DNA of 64,000 bases from Arthrobacter sp. StoSoilB5 (GCF_019977235.1 NZ_AP024646.1:1116001-1180000); one strand, 5' to 3'; counted from the stretch's first letter, positions 34,881 to 43,689 are shown. A program made the numbers and translations. The notes: generated by a model not told the origin, from the letters alone.

Positions 34881-35363
34881 ATGAGCAACACCCAAGGCTG
34901 GCGCATCGTCGTCGGCAATGATGAAGCCGGAGTCGAATACAAGCAGGCCCTTGTGGCACTGCTGGATGCCGACCCGCGTGTCGCGTCCGTGACTGACGTC
35001 GGCGTTGGCTTCAACGACTCCACCGCCTATCCGCACGTCGCCGTCGAGGCCGCCCGCAAAGTGGCCGATGGTGAGTTTGACCGTGCGCTCCTGATCTGCG
35101 GCACCGGCCTTGGCGTGGCCATCGCGGCCAACAAGGTCCCCGGCATCCGAGCCGTCACGGCCCACGACAGCTACTCCGTGGAACGCTCCGTGCTGAGCAA
35201 CAATGCCCAGGTCCTCACACTCGGCCAACGGGTGATTGGCTTGGAACTGGCCAAAAAGCTCGTAGGGGAGTGGCTCAACCACCGCTTCGACGAAACCTCA
35301 TCCTCCGCCGCCAAGGTGGACGCTATCTGCTCGTACGAGCCCGACTACACGAAGGCAGTTTGA
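34881..35363 (+). CDS. RpiB/LacAB family sugar-phosphate isomerase
   Basis: A 160-residue aldose-ketose isomerase of the ribose-5-phosphate isomerase B family. The base-bearing Cys is in [19 protein letters not shown] and the ring-opening His in [19 protein letters not shown]. The N-terminal motif reads GNDEAG in place of the usual DHAG. Relatives in erythritol operons (EryI/DerI) convert D-erythrulose 4-phosphate to D-erythrose 4-phosphate, which enters the pentose phosphate pathway. The ATG is 2 bases after the kinase stop. Confidence 0.9.
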   Translation: MSNTQGWRIVVGNDEAGVEYKQALVALLDADPRVASVTDVGVGFNDSTAYPHVAVEAARKVADGEFDRALLICGTGLGVAIAANKVPGIRAVTAHDSYSVERSVLSNNAQVLTLGQRVIGLELAKKLVGEWLNHRFDETSSSAAKVDAICSYEPDYTKAV

Positions 35364-35365
35364 TC

Positions 35366-36355
35366 ATGACCATTTCTGAAGCAGCCGAAGGTTCCGCCAA
35401 CAACGCAGCCCGGAAGATCGCCGTCGTCGGTTCCGGTTACATGGGCGGTGGGATCGCCCAGGTCCTGGCGCTCGGCGGGGCGCGCGTGGCTTTGGCCGAC
35501 GTCTCCGCTGAGGTCGCGCAGAAGAACTACGACCGCCTCCTGGTTGAGTCTGACCAGTTCATTGCCGATGGCCTGTTCCCTGAAGGTTCCACGGAGATCC
35601 TCAAGCAGAACCTGTGGGCTGCCAAGGACATCGAGGAAGCTGTTGCCGACGCCGATTTCATTGAGGAATGCGTCCCCGAGGTTCTGGAAATCAAACATCA
35701 GACGCTCGCCCGGATCAGCGCTGCGGCCCGTCCGGATGCCCTGATCGGCTCCAACACGTCCACGATTTCCATTGCTTCACTTGCCGAAGCCGTGACCAAT
35801 CCGGAACGGTTCCTGGGCGTCCACTTCTCCAACCCGTCGCCTTTCATCCCGGGTGTCGAGGTCATTCCCCATGCCGGTACTGCTGCAGCAACGGTGTCCG
35901 CATCGCGTGACCTCGTACACGCGGCCGGCAAGCAGACCGCCGTCGTGAAGGACGTCACCGGTTTCGTACTCAACCGCCTGCAGTACGCGCTGTTCCACGA
36001 GGCGGCACAGCTGGTGGAGCAGGGCATCGCAACAGCGGACGACGTCGACACCCTTGTCCGCACGACGTTCGGCTTCCGCTTGCCGTTCTTTGGTCCGTTC
36101 GCCATCGCGGATATGGCCGGTTTGGACGTCTACAACTTCTGCTACAAGTCGCTGCAGACCGGTTTCCCGGAACGCTTCGCGACGCCGAAGATCCTCTCGG
36201 ACCTCGTCGAAGCAGGCAAGCTCGGCACCAAGACCGGCGCAGGTTTCCTCAACGTCCCCGCCGAACGTACTCCGGAACTCATCGCCTACCGCAACAAGGC
36301 CTACGTCGCCATGCAGAAGCTCATTGAAGAGCTCGGCCCGGCCCCCATCAACTAA
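35366..36355 (+). CDS. 3-hydroxyacyl-CoA dehydrogenase family protein
   Basis: A 329-residue two-domain NAD enzyme. The Rossmann motif is IAVVGSGYMGGGIAQVLALGG; the catalytic Ser and His are in IGSNTSTISI and FLGVHFSNPSPFIPG, and the C-terminal helical domain carries FVLNRLQYALFHEA. Relatives act on 3-hydroxyacyl-CoAs, carnitine, gulonate or other hydroxy acids. No other CoA enzyme lies in this operon, so it more likely oxidises a polyol or hydroxy acid. ATG 35366 starts 2 bases after the rpiB-like stop; the frame upstream overlaps that gene. Confidence 0.9.
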   Translation: MTISEAAEGSANNAARKIAVVGSGYMGGGIAQVLALGGARVALADVSAEVAQKNYDRLLVESDQFIADGLFPEGSTEILKQNLWAAKDIEEAVADADFIEECVPEVLEIKHQTLARISAAARPDALIGSNTSTISIASLAEAVTNPERFLGVHFSNPSPFIPGVEVIPHAGTAAATVSASRDLVHAAGKQTAVVKDVTGFVLNRLQYALFHEAAQLVEQGIATADDVDTLVRTTFGFRLPFFGPFAIADMAGLDVYNFCYKSLQTGFPERFATPKILSDLVEAGKLGTKTGAGFLNVPAERTPELIAYRNKAYVAMQKLIEELGPAPIN

Positions 36356-36377
36356 CCCTCTTTTCAGGAGAAAACAC

Positions 36378-37142
36378 ATGACTTTCCCCGCTGAACGCAC
36401 CGCAATCGTCACAGGCGCCGTTTCCGAGCGCGGCATCGGCCGTGCCACCGTCAACTACCTGGCCGCCCAAGGCTGGAACATCGGCATCATCGACCTCGAC
36501 GACGCCGCCTGCAAGCTCGCAGCCAAGGAAATCGCCGCGGAATATGGCGTCAAGGCACACGGTGTCGGCGCCAACGTGGCAAGCGAAGCCGAGGTCCGGG
36601 CGGCCATCGACGAGCTCGAAGCCGAGCTGCCCCAGATCGTCGCCCTGGCGAATGTTGCCGGTGTGAGCTCGCCTATCGGCTACCTCGAACTCGAGCCGGC
36701 CGAGTGGGACCGCGTCCTGAACATCAACCTCAACGGGGTCCACTACGCCACCCGGCGCGTGGCGGAGTCCATGGTCAAGAACCGGATCGGCCGGATCGTC
36801 AACATCTCCTCAGTCTCGGCCCAGCGCGGCGGCGGCACGTTCTCCAAAACGCCGTACTCGGTGGCCAAGGCAGGCGTGATCGGCCTGACCCGCGCCACGG
36901 CCCGCGAACTTGGCGAATACGACATCACGGTCAACGCGATCTCGCCCGGCCCTATCGACACCGACATCATGGGCGGCACCCTGAGCCAGGAGCGCAAGGA
37001 CGAGCTGACCAAGGACCTCGTGGTGAACCGGGTGGGCTCCACCCGTGACATCGCCGCCGCCATCGCCTTCCTCATCAGCGAGGACGCCGGATACATCTCC
37101 GGCCAGACGCTGAATGTGGATGGCGGACTGTACATGCACTAG
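36378..37142 (+). CDS. SDR family oxidoreductase (probable polyol dehydrogenase)
   Basis: A 254-residue short-chain dehydrogenase, complete. The cofactor loop is IVTGAVSERGIGRATV, with NVAGVSS, the Ser in NISSVSAQRGG and the Tyr-Lys pair in YSVAKAGVIG. SDRs in tetritol operons oxidise threitol or erythritol to erythrulose. That role is inferred from neighbours. TTTTCAGGAG precedes ATG 36378. Confidence 0.92.
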   Translation: MTFPAERTAIVTGAVSERGIGRATVNYLAAQGWNIGIIDLDDAACKLAAKEIAAEYGVKAHGVGANVASEAEVRAAIDELEAELPQIVALANVAGVSSPIGYLELEPAEWDRVLNINLNGVHYATRRVAESMVKNRIGRIVNISSVSAQRGGGTFSKTPYSVAKAGVIGLTRATARELGEYDITVNAISPGPIDTDIMGGTLSQERKDELTKDLVVNRVGSTRDIAAAIAFLISEDAGYISGQTLNVDGGLYMH

Positions 37143-37169
37143 GTCGCCGGCAATGAAGACTTTGACGAG

Positions 37170-37262
37170 ATGAAGGCCTGGACCAGAGAACGCAAAATCT
37201 ACCTTGCCCTGGGCATCCTTGCCTGCGCCGTGGGCATGGTGCTCATTTTCTTCCCGCGCTGA
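37170..37262 (+). CDS. candidate small membrane protein (about 30 residues)
   Basis: Between the SDR stop and the MFS gene an open frame encodes MKAWTRERKIYLALGILACA followed by VGMVLIFFPR and a stop. A charged N-terminus and one membrane helix make it look like a real small protein. The frame continues back to the SDR stop codon (GTC GCC GGC AAT...), so the start is uncertain; the ribosome site is weak. It could be a transporter-associated peptide or an ancient extension of the SDR. Confidence 0.4.
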   Translation: MKAWTRERKIYLALGILACAVGMVLIFFPR

Positions 37263-37317
37263 TGGCGCGCTGACTTAGCCATCACAACCCCAACTGATTG
37301 CTCAAAGAGGAGTTTCA

Positions 37318-38667
37318 ATGTCTGTTGCCTCGACTTCCACCAAGGAGTTGCTGGATTCGCCGATTCTGAAGTCGGCCATATCCAAGGCTTCGCTGCGGCT
37401 CATGCCCATGCTCGTCATCCTGTATGTGGTGGCATTCCTTGACCGCACCAACGTGGGTTTTGCCGAAGCTGCCCTTGGGGTGGACAAAGGCATCACAGCG
37501 GGCGCTTACGCGCTGGGTGCCGGTATCTTCTTCATCGGCTACGCACTGTTCGAGATTCCCAGCAACCTGCTGCTCACCAAGTTCGGAGCCAAGGTCTGGC
37601 TCGCCCGGATCGCCATCACCTGGGGCATAGTGTCGGCGTGTTTCGCCTTTGTACAGGGCGAAACGTCGTTCATCATCCTCCGCTTCCTGCTGGGCGTTAC
37701 CGAGGCAGGGCTCTTCCCGGGCGTCATCATGTTCCTCGCCGCCTGGTTCCCCAACAAAGTCCGCGTCAAGATGTTTGCCATCTTCTACTTGGCCCAGCCT
37801 TTCTCTCAGATGATGGGCGCGCCGCTTTCCGGCTGGCTCATCAACATTGGCGACCAAGTACCGGGCGTCGCTGGTTGGCAGGTCATGTTCTTCGTCGAAG
37901 GCATGTTGGCTGTCCTGGCGGGCATCGCAGCGTACTTCTTCCTCATCAACAGCCCGCAGGACGCGAAATTCCTGAGCAAGGAAGAGAAAGCCTCGCTCAT
38001 CGACGTCATGGCGCTGGAGGACACCGTCAAGGAAGAATCAGGTCCGCGCGGCGTCCTTGCGTCCATGCGCAACGGCCGTGTCTGGTACTTCACGGCCATC
38101 TACTTCTGCCTGCAGGTTGCCGTCTACGGTGTCACGTTCTATCTTCCCCAGCAGGTATCTCAGCTCACCGGCCAAAAAGTGGGGCTCGCCGTCGGACTCC
38201 TTGCTGCTATTCCGTGGTTCTTCGGGATCTTTGCCTGCTATTTCGTTGGCAAAGCGGCAAACACGGTGGAACGTCGCCGCCGTTGGGGCACCGCCCTGTT
38301 CATCTCAACCGGCCTGTGCATCTTTGGTTCAGCTTGGGCCGGGGCCAACCACCTGCCGGCGCTCGGCATCATCTTCATCACCCTGGCGGTGTCCAGCTTC
38401 CTGTCGACAGGTCCCATCTGCTGGTCATATCCGACGGCGTTCCTCACGGGCACAGCCGCAGCTGCGGGTATCGGGTTGATCAACTCGCTTGGCAACCTTG
38501 GCGGTTTTGTGGCGCCGATCCTGCGCACCACTGTCAACCAAGTGACAGCCTCGGACACGGGAACAATGGGGGTTTACGCCCTGGGTGTCCTGCCGTTCCT
38601 GGCTGCCTTGATGATGTTCGGCACCCGGGCCTTCAGCAACAAAGCCGACGAGTTGCTGGGCAAGTAG
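37318..38667 (+). CDS. MFS transporter, anion:cation symporter (ACS) family
   Basis: A 449-residue transporter with 12 predicted helices. LDRTNVGFAEAALG in the first helix, FEIPSNLLLTKFGAK and GVTEAGLFPGVIMFLAAWFP are ACS-family signatures, a group importing organic acids, tartrate-like and sugar-acid substrates. GAGGAG precedes ATG 37318. It is the only transporter of the tetritol-type operon and probably imports the sugar alcohol or a related compound. Confidence 0.92.
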   Translation: MSVASTSTKELLDSPILKSAISKASLRLMPMLVILYVVAFLDRTNVGFAEAALGVDKGITAGAYALGAGIFFIGYALFEIPSNLLLTKFGAKVWLARIAITWGIVSACFAFVQGETSFIILRFLLGVTEAGLFPGVIMFLAAWFPNKVRVKMFAIFYLAQPFSQMMGAPLSGWLINIGDQVPGVAGWQVMFFVEGMLAVLAGIAAYFFLINSPQDAKFLSKEEKASLIDVMALEDTVKEESGPRGVLASMRNGRVWYFTAIYFCLQVAVYGVTFYLPQQVSQLTGQKVGLAVGLLAAIPWFFGIFACYFVGKAANTVERRRRWGTALFISTGLCIFGSAWAGANHLPALGIIFITLAVSSFLSTGPICWSYPTAFLTGTAAAAGIGLINSLGNLGGFVAPILRTTVNQVTASDTGTMGVYALGVLPFLAALMMFGTRAFSNKADELLGK

Positions 38668-38669
38668 GC

Positions 38670-39482
38670 GTGAGCGCTGCTGTCACTGCCGAGACCTTGT
38701 ACGCCGACATCCTATACATCGGCGTCAGTACCAAGATGTACATGGGCTATTCACAGAGCCTGGAGTGGTTGGAGCAGTTGGTTGCAGAAGTGGACGCCCG
38801 TCCGGCCTTGGAGGCCGGGCGGGTGGTCCCGTTCGTGATCCCGTCGTTCCCCGTTCTGCCCGCGGCTTCGGGAATTATTGAGGGCTCGCCATTGGTTCTC
38901 GGAGCCCAGAACTGCGGCTGGTCGGACGGCGCATGGACGGGCGAAGTCTCACCATCGATGCTTGCGGAGCTGGGCGTTGGCCTGGTGGAGATCGGCCACG
39001 CCGAACGCCGGCGGCACTTCGGTGAGGACGACGCTGTCATCGCACTGAAGGTGCGTGCCGCCGTCGACGTCGGACTCACGCCGCTGTTGTGTGTGGGGGA
39101 GGCTGTGGTGGGTGAACCTGGAACTGCCGCCGATGCCGTGTTCGGGCAGGTTAAGGCAGCGCTGTCCGGGGACTGGTCGGTGGCTTCCCGCATGGTGATC
39201 GCGTACGAACCCGTGTGGGCAATCGGTGCTGCGGAACCAGCAGCGGCTGTGTATGTCTCCGAGGTGGTGCGTGAGCTGCGCGCTTTGCTCGGCGAGCAAG
39301 GGCTGGGCGAGATGCCGATCATCTATGGCGGCTCGGCGAAACCGGGCCTGCTGCCGCAGCTGGACGGTGTCTCCGGACTCTTCCTGGGCCGCTTCGCGCA
39401 CGACGCCACCAACTTCGGCCGCGTGTTGGACGAGGCCCTAGCCGTCGCAACTACTGTTCCTTCCCAACTAAGGGACAGATAG
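38670..39482 (+). CDS. triosephosphate isomerase homologue (EryH/TpiB-like)
   Basis: A 270-residue TIM with all catalytic residues: the Lys in STKMYMGYS, the His in EIGHAERRRHFGE and the Glu in AYEPVWAIGAAEP. The phosphate loop IIYGGSAKPG is present. GTG 38670 lies 2 bases after the MFS stop. In Brucella and Sinorhizobium a second TPI (EryH/TpiB) isomerises L-erythrulose 1-phosphate in erythritol breakdown. This copy, encoded in a catabolic operon, probably has that role rather than being the glycolytic enzyme. Its last codons lie inside a 66-base palindrome. Confidence 0.9.
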   Translation: MSAAVTAETLYADILYIGVSTKMYMGYSQSLEWLEQLVAEVDARPALEAGRVVPFVIPSFPVLPAASGIIEGSPLVLGAQNCGWSDGAWTGEVSPSMLAELGVGLVEIGHAERRRHFGEDDAVIALKVRAAVDVGLTPLLCVGEAVVGEPGTAADAVFGQVKAALSGDWSVASRMVIAYEPVWAIGAAEPAAAVYVSEVVRELRALLGEQGLGEMPIIYGGSAKPGLLPQLDGVSGLFLGRFAHDATNFGRVLDEALAVATTVPSQLRDR

Positions 39483-39528
39483 CGCTCCTCTGAGCCCTCA
39501 CTGGAGCGTTATCTGTCCCCCAGTTGGG
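39463..39528. repeat. 66-base palindrome, element 2
   Basis: Arms 39463-39488 and 39503-39528 are inverted copies of 26 bases with two mismatches and a G-T pair around a 14-base loop. The arm begins CCCAACTAAGGGACAG, like element 1 at 25915-25980, and the total length is identical. It overlaps the last codons and stop of the TPI homologue and lies between it and the convergent nuclease-helicase gene. A bidirectional terminator role is possible. Confidence 0.8.
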
Positions 39529-39555
39529 CGGGGAGGCGGGTGGTTCAGGACGCAC

Positions 39556-42500
39556 CTAGGCACCCGCGCGCTGGCAGAGGGCAATAAAGCCGCCAAGGTT
39601 TTCCAGGCCCTCCGGATGCGTAGGCAGGTAGTTGGTCAGTTCGGGCGAACGCACGACGACGGCGCGCCACTGCCCGCGCGACACCGCCACGTTGATTCGG
39701 TTCCGCAACAGCAGGAACTCCATGCCACGCGGCACTTCGCCCGCTGCGGACGCAGCCATGGACACAATGACCACAGGCGCTTCCTGACCTTGGAACTTGT
39801 CTACGGTACCTACCCGCACTTTTGCCAACCCCGCTGCCCGGAGCTCGTGCTTGATGAGTTGCACTTGGGCGTTGTAGGCCGCGACCACGAGGATGTCGGC
39901 TTCTTCAAGAGGCCGGCTGCCTGGCGATTCAGACGGGTCAGTCCACGGCAGGCCCACGTGCGCCTGTACCTGGCGGACAACCTCGGCGGCTTCCTCGGGC
40001 GAGCTTGTGGAGTTGCCGGTGTGGGGGAAGTATACGCAAGCAATCCCGGGCTCCGCATGGCCTAGATGGCGCACGGAGGCCGCGGGTGCTGCTTCCAAGC
40101 GGCCGTCATAAGAGAGCTCCGAAACCGCATCGCACAGGGCAGGGTGCATGCGCCAGGACAGGGCCAGGAAGTATCCAAGTTCCGGTGGCAAGGTGTTGTA
40201 TCCATCGGACAGCCAACCGAGTGCTGACTCATCTACCGGCTCCGGGTGCTTGCCCTGCGTGACCTGAGGCAGTTGCTGCGGGTCTCCCAGAAGCAGGAGC
40301 CGCTTGGCGGCCCGGCTGACGGCCATAGCGTTGGCCAAGGAGAACTGGCCGGCTTCGTCGATGACCAACAAGTCCAGCGAACCTGGCGGAATCGAACTTC
40401 CCACCATGGTCCAGGCTGTCCCGCCAATCAGGGCTCCGCCGGGCTTGGACAATGCGTCCTCCACGTCAGCTTTGGCGCATTGCGACCACGGCACATGGTC
40501 GCCGTGCTTGACCTCCTTGGCCACCCGTTGAGGATCGACGCCCGCCTTCTCCACGGCAGCACAGAGCATGTGTTCCACTACGGCGTGGGACTGCGCCACA
40601 ACCCCGACCTTCCATCCCTGCTCCACCAGACGGGCCAGGACGTGGGCACCGACGAAAGTTTTTCCGCTGCCAGGAGGTCCCTGGACCGCCAAATAGGAGT
40701 TGTCCAGATCCTTCACCGCAGCAGTGATGGCGTCGATGTAGCCATCAGGACCCCGGCCGACGGCGGGCAGAGCTTCCAGGCTACGCAGTTTTGGGGGCTT
40801 CCTGCGCAACAGGTCCAATGCGGGATCCTGAGGCCATTCCGGCAGCGAATCCCTGAGCCTGTTGGCCAACTCTGCAAGCGCTGCCCTCTGCCCTTTGGTG
40901 GCAATGGGGGCGTCTGGAGTCAGTGCCATCGGTACCTGGCTGAACTCGGTTGAGTCTTTGCGAAGACTCTCGGCCATGGTGACCGACTCGAAATCTCCAT
41001 CTTCGCCGACTTCGATGATCTTAGTGTTGCTCCAACCCGCCCGGCCGAGCACCGATTCGTTGGCAGCCAAAGCCTCCGGCAGCGGAGATTCGTACATCCG
41101 GAAATAGGTCCTGCCCGGTTCCAATCCTGCTCCGTCGCCGGAACGGCCGAGCAGTTTCACGATCCGGACAGGGTTACTGCGAGGGGTTGGTTTCGCCCAC
41201 TCCTGCTGCACCACAGCCCGCTCCACCGTGAAAATATCACGCCCGTCCTCCCACTGGGACACTGGCTTCTCCAAGCGGTCGAAATGCCCCCACCAATATT
41301 GCTTGTCCTCACGCCGGTGATATCCAACGCCTGCTGCCACCATCGCTATTGCCCGGGAATCGGGGGACAGCCGTTGCTCCTCCGGCAGCGCAGCGACGTA
41401 GTCCAGCAGGGCGCTTTCTTCCGGAGCAGCCTCGTATTTGGGCGGTTCGGCGCGCTGGGAGGCGTCGGCGGCATCCCCCGAATCAACCAAGCCCCCCGGC
41501 ACGATGGATCGCTCGGCGGCGCGGGCCAGGAGCCAGTTGCGCAGTTCCAACGTCGAGAGGCAGTCGTACTCGTTGTAGTCCCTGATGCTCTCCAGGATGG
41601 CGGCGGCTTGGCCGGCGTTGCCCGTGTCCCGCGCAGTGCAGTAGTCCGCGTAGGCAACAACGGAGGCTCCGGCGTCGGTGACATCGCCGGAACGCAGGTG
41701 CTGGCCCATGTAGAGGGGCTCGAGTTTCTTGATGCTGTACGAGTTCTCGGATACGCGGATGCTGTGCCGGACGGTGTCGTAGAGGTCCACCAGGACACCT
41801 TGGCGCAGGAGGTCATCGACGGCGGTCTCGCCCATCACGTGCGTCAGCGACAGGTTGCGGAGCGCCGTCTTCTCGTAAGCCGCGTAGTGGTAGATGTGCA
41901 TGCCGGGGTAGCTGGCGCGGCGTTTGGCGACGTACTCCAGGAAGTCCACGAATGCCTGCCCTTCTTCAGCCCTCGAATGCGCCCAGAACGGGCGGAAGAC
42001 GGGCTCAGCGCCAGGCTCCAATGGGTTTTCGATGACTCCGAAAAGGTACTCGAGACCCCATTTGCCGGTGGCTGGGTCCTGCCACAGGGGATCGCCCTCG
42101 AAGTCGAAGAAGATGTCCCCAGGGTCCGGCGTGGGGAGCCTGCCGAGGGTGTTCTCCGGCAGCACCTTGTAGCTCACTGCTTTGGCTTCCCCGGCTTTGT
42201 CGGTGTACTTGACCGTGCCGTCGGGGGTTCCCGTCCCCGTCTGGAGCTGGGCTTGCTCGCGAAGGCGCAGCAGCGTTGGGTCTCCGACCGCAGGCAATGC
42301 AGCCAGTTGGTCGATGGTGGTGATTCCAGCGTCCATCAGCTTCTTACGCTTGCTGATCCGCATACCGGCAACCATCAGGAGGTCCCGGTGCAGTTGTACT
42401 TGCTCGGCGCAATAGTCGCAGCGGCCGCACGCGGAGAAACGGGAGTCGCCCCACTCGATGGGTCCTGAAGCAGCCATATGGGCGGCGGTCATGCGGAGGA

Positions 42501-43125
42501 AACGTTCCCGGCGTTCCTTAAAGACCGGCAGAATTTCCGCGAGCGGGTGATCGCTGTGCACCCGGTTGCCCAGGACCAACGTGACTGTGGGATCCGGTGT
42601 TATCCCGGCCTGAAGGAGCTGATCGCCGTAGGCTGCCAGCTGCAAAAGCGCTGTGACTTTGGCGTGGCGTGCCAGCTTGGTGTCGAAGACTGCGTACTGG
42701 CCCGCGGAACGCTTCACCAGGAAGTCGGAGCGGCCGTGGAATTGGCCATCGAAGAACGCGGCCTGGAACACGATATCCGCTCCGGAGCGCAAGGCGTGGA
42801 TGGATTCTGCGTGCTTGGCCAAAAGGGTGGAGCGGTCCATGTCGGAGGCGGGGACGACGTCGTAAACGCCCTTTCCCGTGGCAGGGTCCCACAGCCCGAA
42901 CTCATCCACGAACTCGTCCAGGACCCGGTGCTCGTGGACATCGCCAAGCTTGGCGGTGCGCTCCAGCATGGCATCGGCCGCGAAGTCGGGCTTGGGGGAG
43001 CGGCCCAGCTTTTCGTCGAGTTTCCGGAGCAGCTGGTACTCGCAGGTGGCAGCGATGACAAGATCGCTGGCCGAGAACACCAAATCCTGCGGCGCGCCAG
43101 CTATCTCCGAATCGAGAAAGAACAC
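39556..43125 (-). CDS. TM0106 family RecB-like nuclease / RNase H-like / SF1 helicase fusion
   Basis: A 1189-residue protein with several nucleic-acid modules. Residues 1-260 form a Cas4/RecB-like PD-(D/E)XK nuclease (VFDTKLARHAKV, LLQLAAYGDQ) with four Cys (one in ATCEYQLLRKL and CGRCDYC near 234) that could hold a 4Fe-4S cluster. A helix-hairpin-helix follows, then a DEDDy-type exonuclease (FFDFEGDPLW near 340, IYHYAAYEKTAL, YNEYDCLST near 518). From about 790 an SF1 Upf1/Dna2-like helicase follows: GPPGSGKT near 815, LLVIDEAGQF near 920, GDPQQLPQV. The start is a GTG with AGGGAG upstream. A DNA or RNA processing role is inferred. Confidence 0.9.
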   Translation of the reverse strand: MFFLDSEIAGAPQDLVFSASDLVIAATCEYQLLRKLDEKLGRSPKPDFAADAMLERTAKLGDVHEHRVLDEFVDEFGLWDPATGKGVYDVVPASDMDRSTLLAKHAESIHALRSGADIVFQAAFFDGQFHGRSDFLVKRSAGQYAVFDTKLARHAKVTALLQLAAYGDQLLQAGITPDPTVTLVLGNRVHSDHPLAEILPVFKERRERFLRMTAAHMAASGPIEWGDSRFSACGRCDYCAEQVQLHRDLLMVAGMRISKRKKLMDAGITTIDQLAALPAVGDPTLLRLREQAQLQTGTGTPDGTVKYTDKAGEAKAVSYKVLPENTLGRLPTPDPGDIFFDFEGDPLWQDPATGKWGLEYLFGVIENPLEPGAEPVFRPFWAHSRAEEGQAFVDFLEYVAKRRASYPGMHIYHYAAYEKTALRNLSLTHVMGETAVDDLLRQGVLVDLYDTVRHSIRVSENSYSIKKLEPLYMGQHLRSGDVTDAGASVVAYADYCTARDTGNAGQAAAILESIRDYNEYDCLSTLELRNWLLARAAERSIVPGGLVDSGDAADASQRAEPPKYEAAPEESALLDYVAALPEEQRLSPDSRAIAMVAAGVGYHRREDKQYWWGHFDRLEKPVSQWEDGRDIFTVERAVVQQEWAKPTPRSNPVRIVKLLGRSGDGAGLEPGRTYFRMYESPLPEALAANESVLGRAGWSNTKIIEVGEDGDFESVTMAESLRKDSTEFSQVPMALTPDAPIATKGQRAALAELANRLRDSLPEWPQDPALDLLRRKPPKLRSLEALPAVGRGPDGYIDAITAAVKDLDNSYLAVQGPPGSGKTFVGAHVLARLVEQGWKVGVVAQSHAVVEHMLCAAVEKAGVDPQRVAKEVKHGDHVPWSQCAKADVEDALSKPGGALIGGTAWTMVGSSIPPGSLDLLVIDEAGQFSLANAMAVSRAAKRLLLLGDPQQLPQVTQGKHPEPVDESALGWLSDGYNTLPPELGYFLALSWRMHPALCDAVSELSYDGRLEAAPAASVRHLGHAEPGIACVYFPHTGNSTSSPEEAAEVVRQVQAHVGLPWTDPSESPGSRPLEEADILVVAAYNAQVQLIKHELRAAGLAKVRVGTVDKFQGQEAPVVIVSMAASAAGEVPRGMEFLLLRNRINVAVSRGQWRAVVVRSPELTNYLPTHPEGLENLGGFIALCQRAGA

Positions 43126-43215
43126 CGTAACCTACTCCCTGTTGCCGGATGAACCACTGCGAAGTGGACCATGAAGCCAAGCTATCAGCGGCCCCCGACA
43201 ATTTAGACTGCACCC

Positions 43216-43671
43216 ATGACTGAATCAGCACGTACCACCGCCGATCCCGCTTTCGAAGCCGCCTACGAGGCCGCGCAAAAGAGTCTCAGCGAGGGCGGCA
43301 TTCCTATTGGCGCCGCGTTGGCCCGAGGTGGGAAGGTCATCGCGAGTGGGCACAATGAACGGGTCCAGCACGGAGACCCCATAGCCCACGGCGAGATGTC
43401 TGCGCTTCGGGCTGCCGGACGCCAAAAGAGCTACCGGGACACCACCCTCTACACCACGCTGGCGCCGTGTGCGATGTGCACGGGAACCATCATCCAATTC
43501 AAGATTCCGCGCGTCGTGGTGGGCGAAGCGGAGACGTTTCCGGGCGAATTCGACCTCCTGCGTTCGCGTGGCGTTGACGTGGTTGTCCTCGATGACCCCC
43601 GCTGCGTGGACATGATGCGCGCCTTCCAGGAGGAACACCCTGAACTGTGGGCCGAGGACATCGCCGAATAG
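43216..43671 (+). CDS. cytosine deaminase, yeast FCY1-like (nucleoside deaminase family)
   Basis: A 151-residue zinc deaminase. The zinc site is AHGEMSAL (His and Glu) and APCAMCTGTII (two Cys). Unlike TadA or CodA, the C-terminal half (FKIPRVVVGEAETFPG, DVVVLDDPRC, HPELWAEDIAE) matches the yeast cytosine deaminase FCY1 pattern almost throughout. It converts cytosine to uracil. It diverges from the nuclease-helicase gene, 90 bases away. The specificity assignment is by motif only. Confidence 0.87.
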   Translation: MTESARTTADPAFEAAYEAAQKSLSEGGIPIGAALARGGKVIASGHNERVQHGDPIAHGEMSALRAAGRQKSYRDTTLYTTLAPCAMCTGTIIQFKIPRVVVGEAETFPGEFDLLRSRGVDVVVLDDPRCVDMMRAFQEEHPELWAEDIAE

Positions 43672-43689
43672 CTGCAACGACTTAAAGGA

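Noticed and set aside
33777..35282. Minus-strand open frame (501 codons) opposite DhaKL and rpiB-like genes
   Set aside because: Low-complexity Ser/Pro/Ala translation and no ribosome site; the plus-strand genes are well supported.
37140..37262. Stop-codon read-through joining the SDR to a membrane tail
   Set aside because: SDR proteins end normally at this point and no read-through signal is seen. A separate small gene or a remnant is simpler.
37638..38669. In-frame upstream extension of the TPI gene through the MFS gene
   Set aside because: The GTG at 38670 starts a normal TPI N-terminus; the upstream part is Arg/His/Pro-rich and overlaps a real transporter gene.
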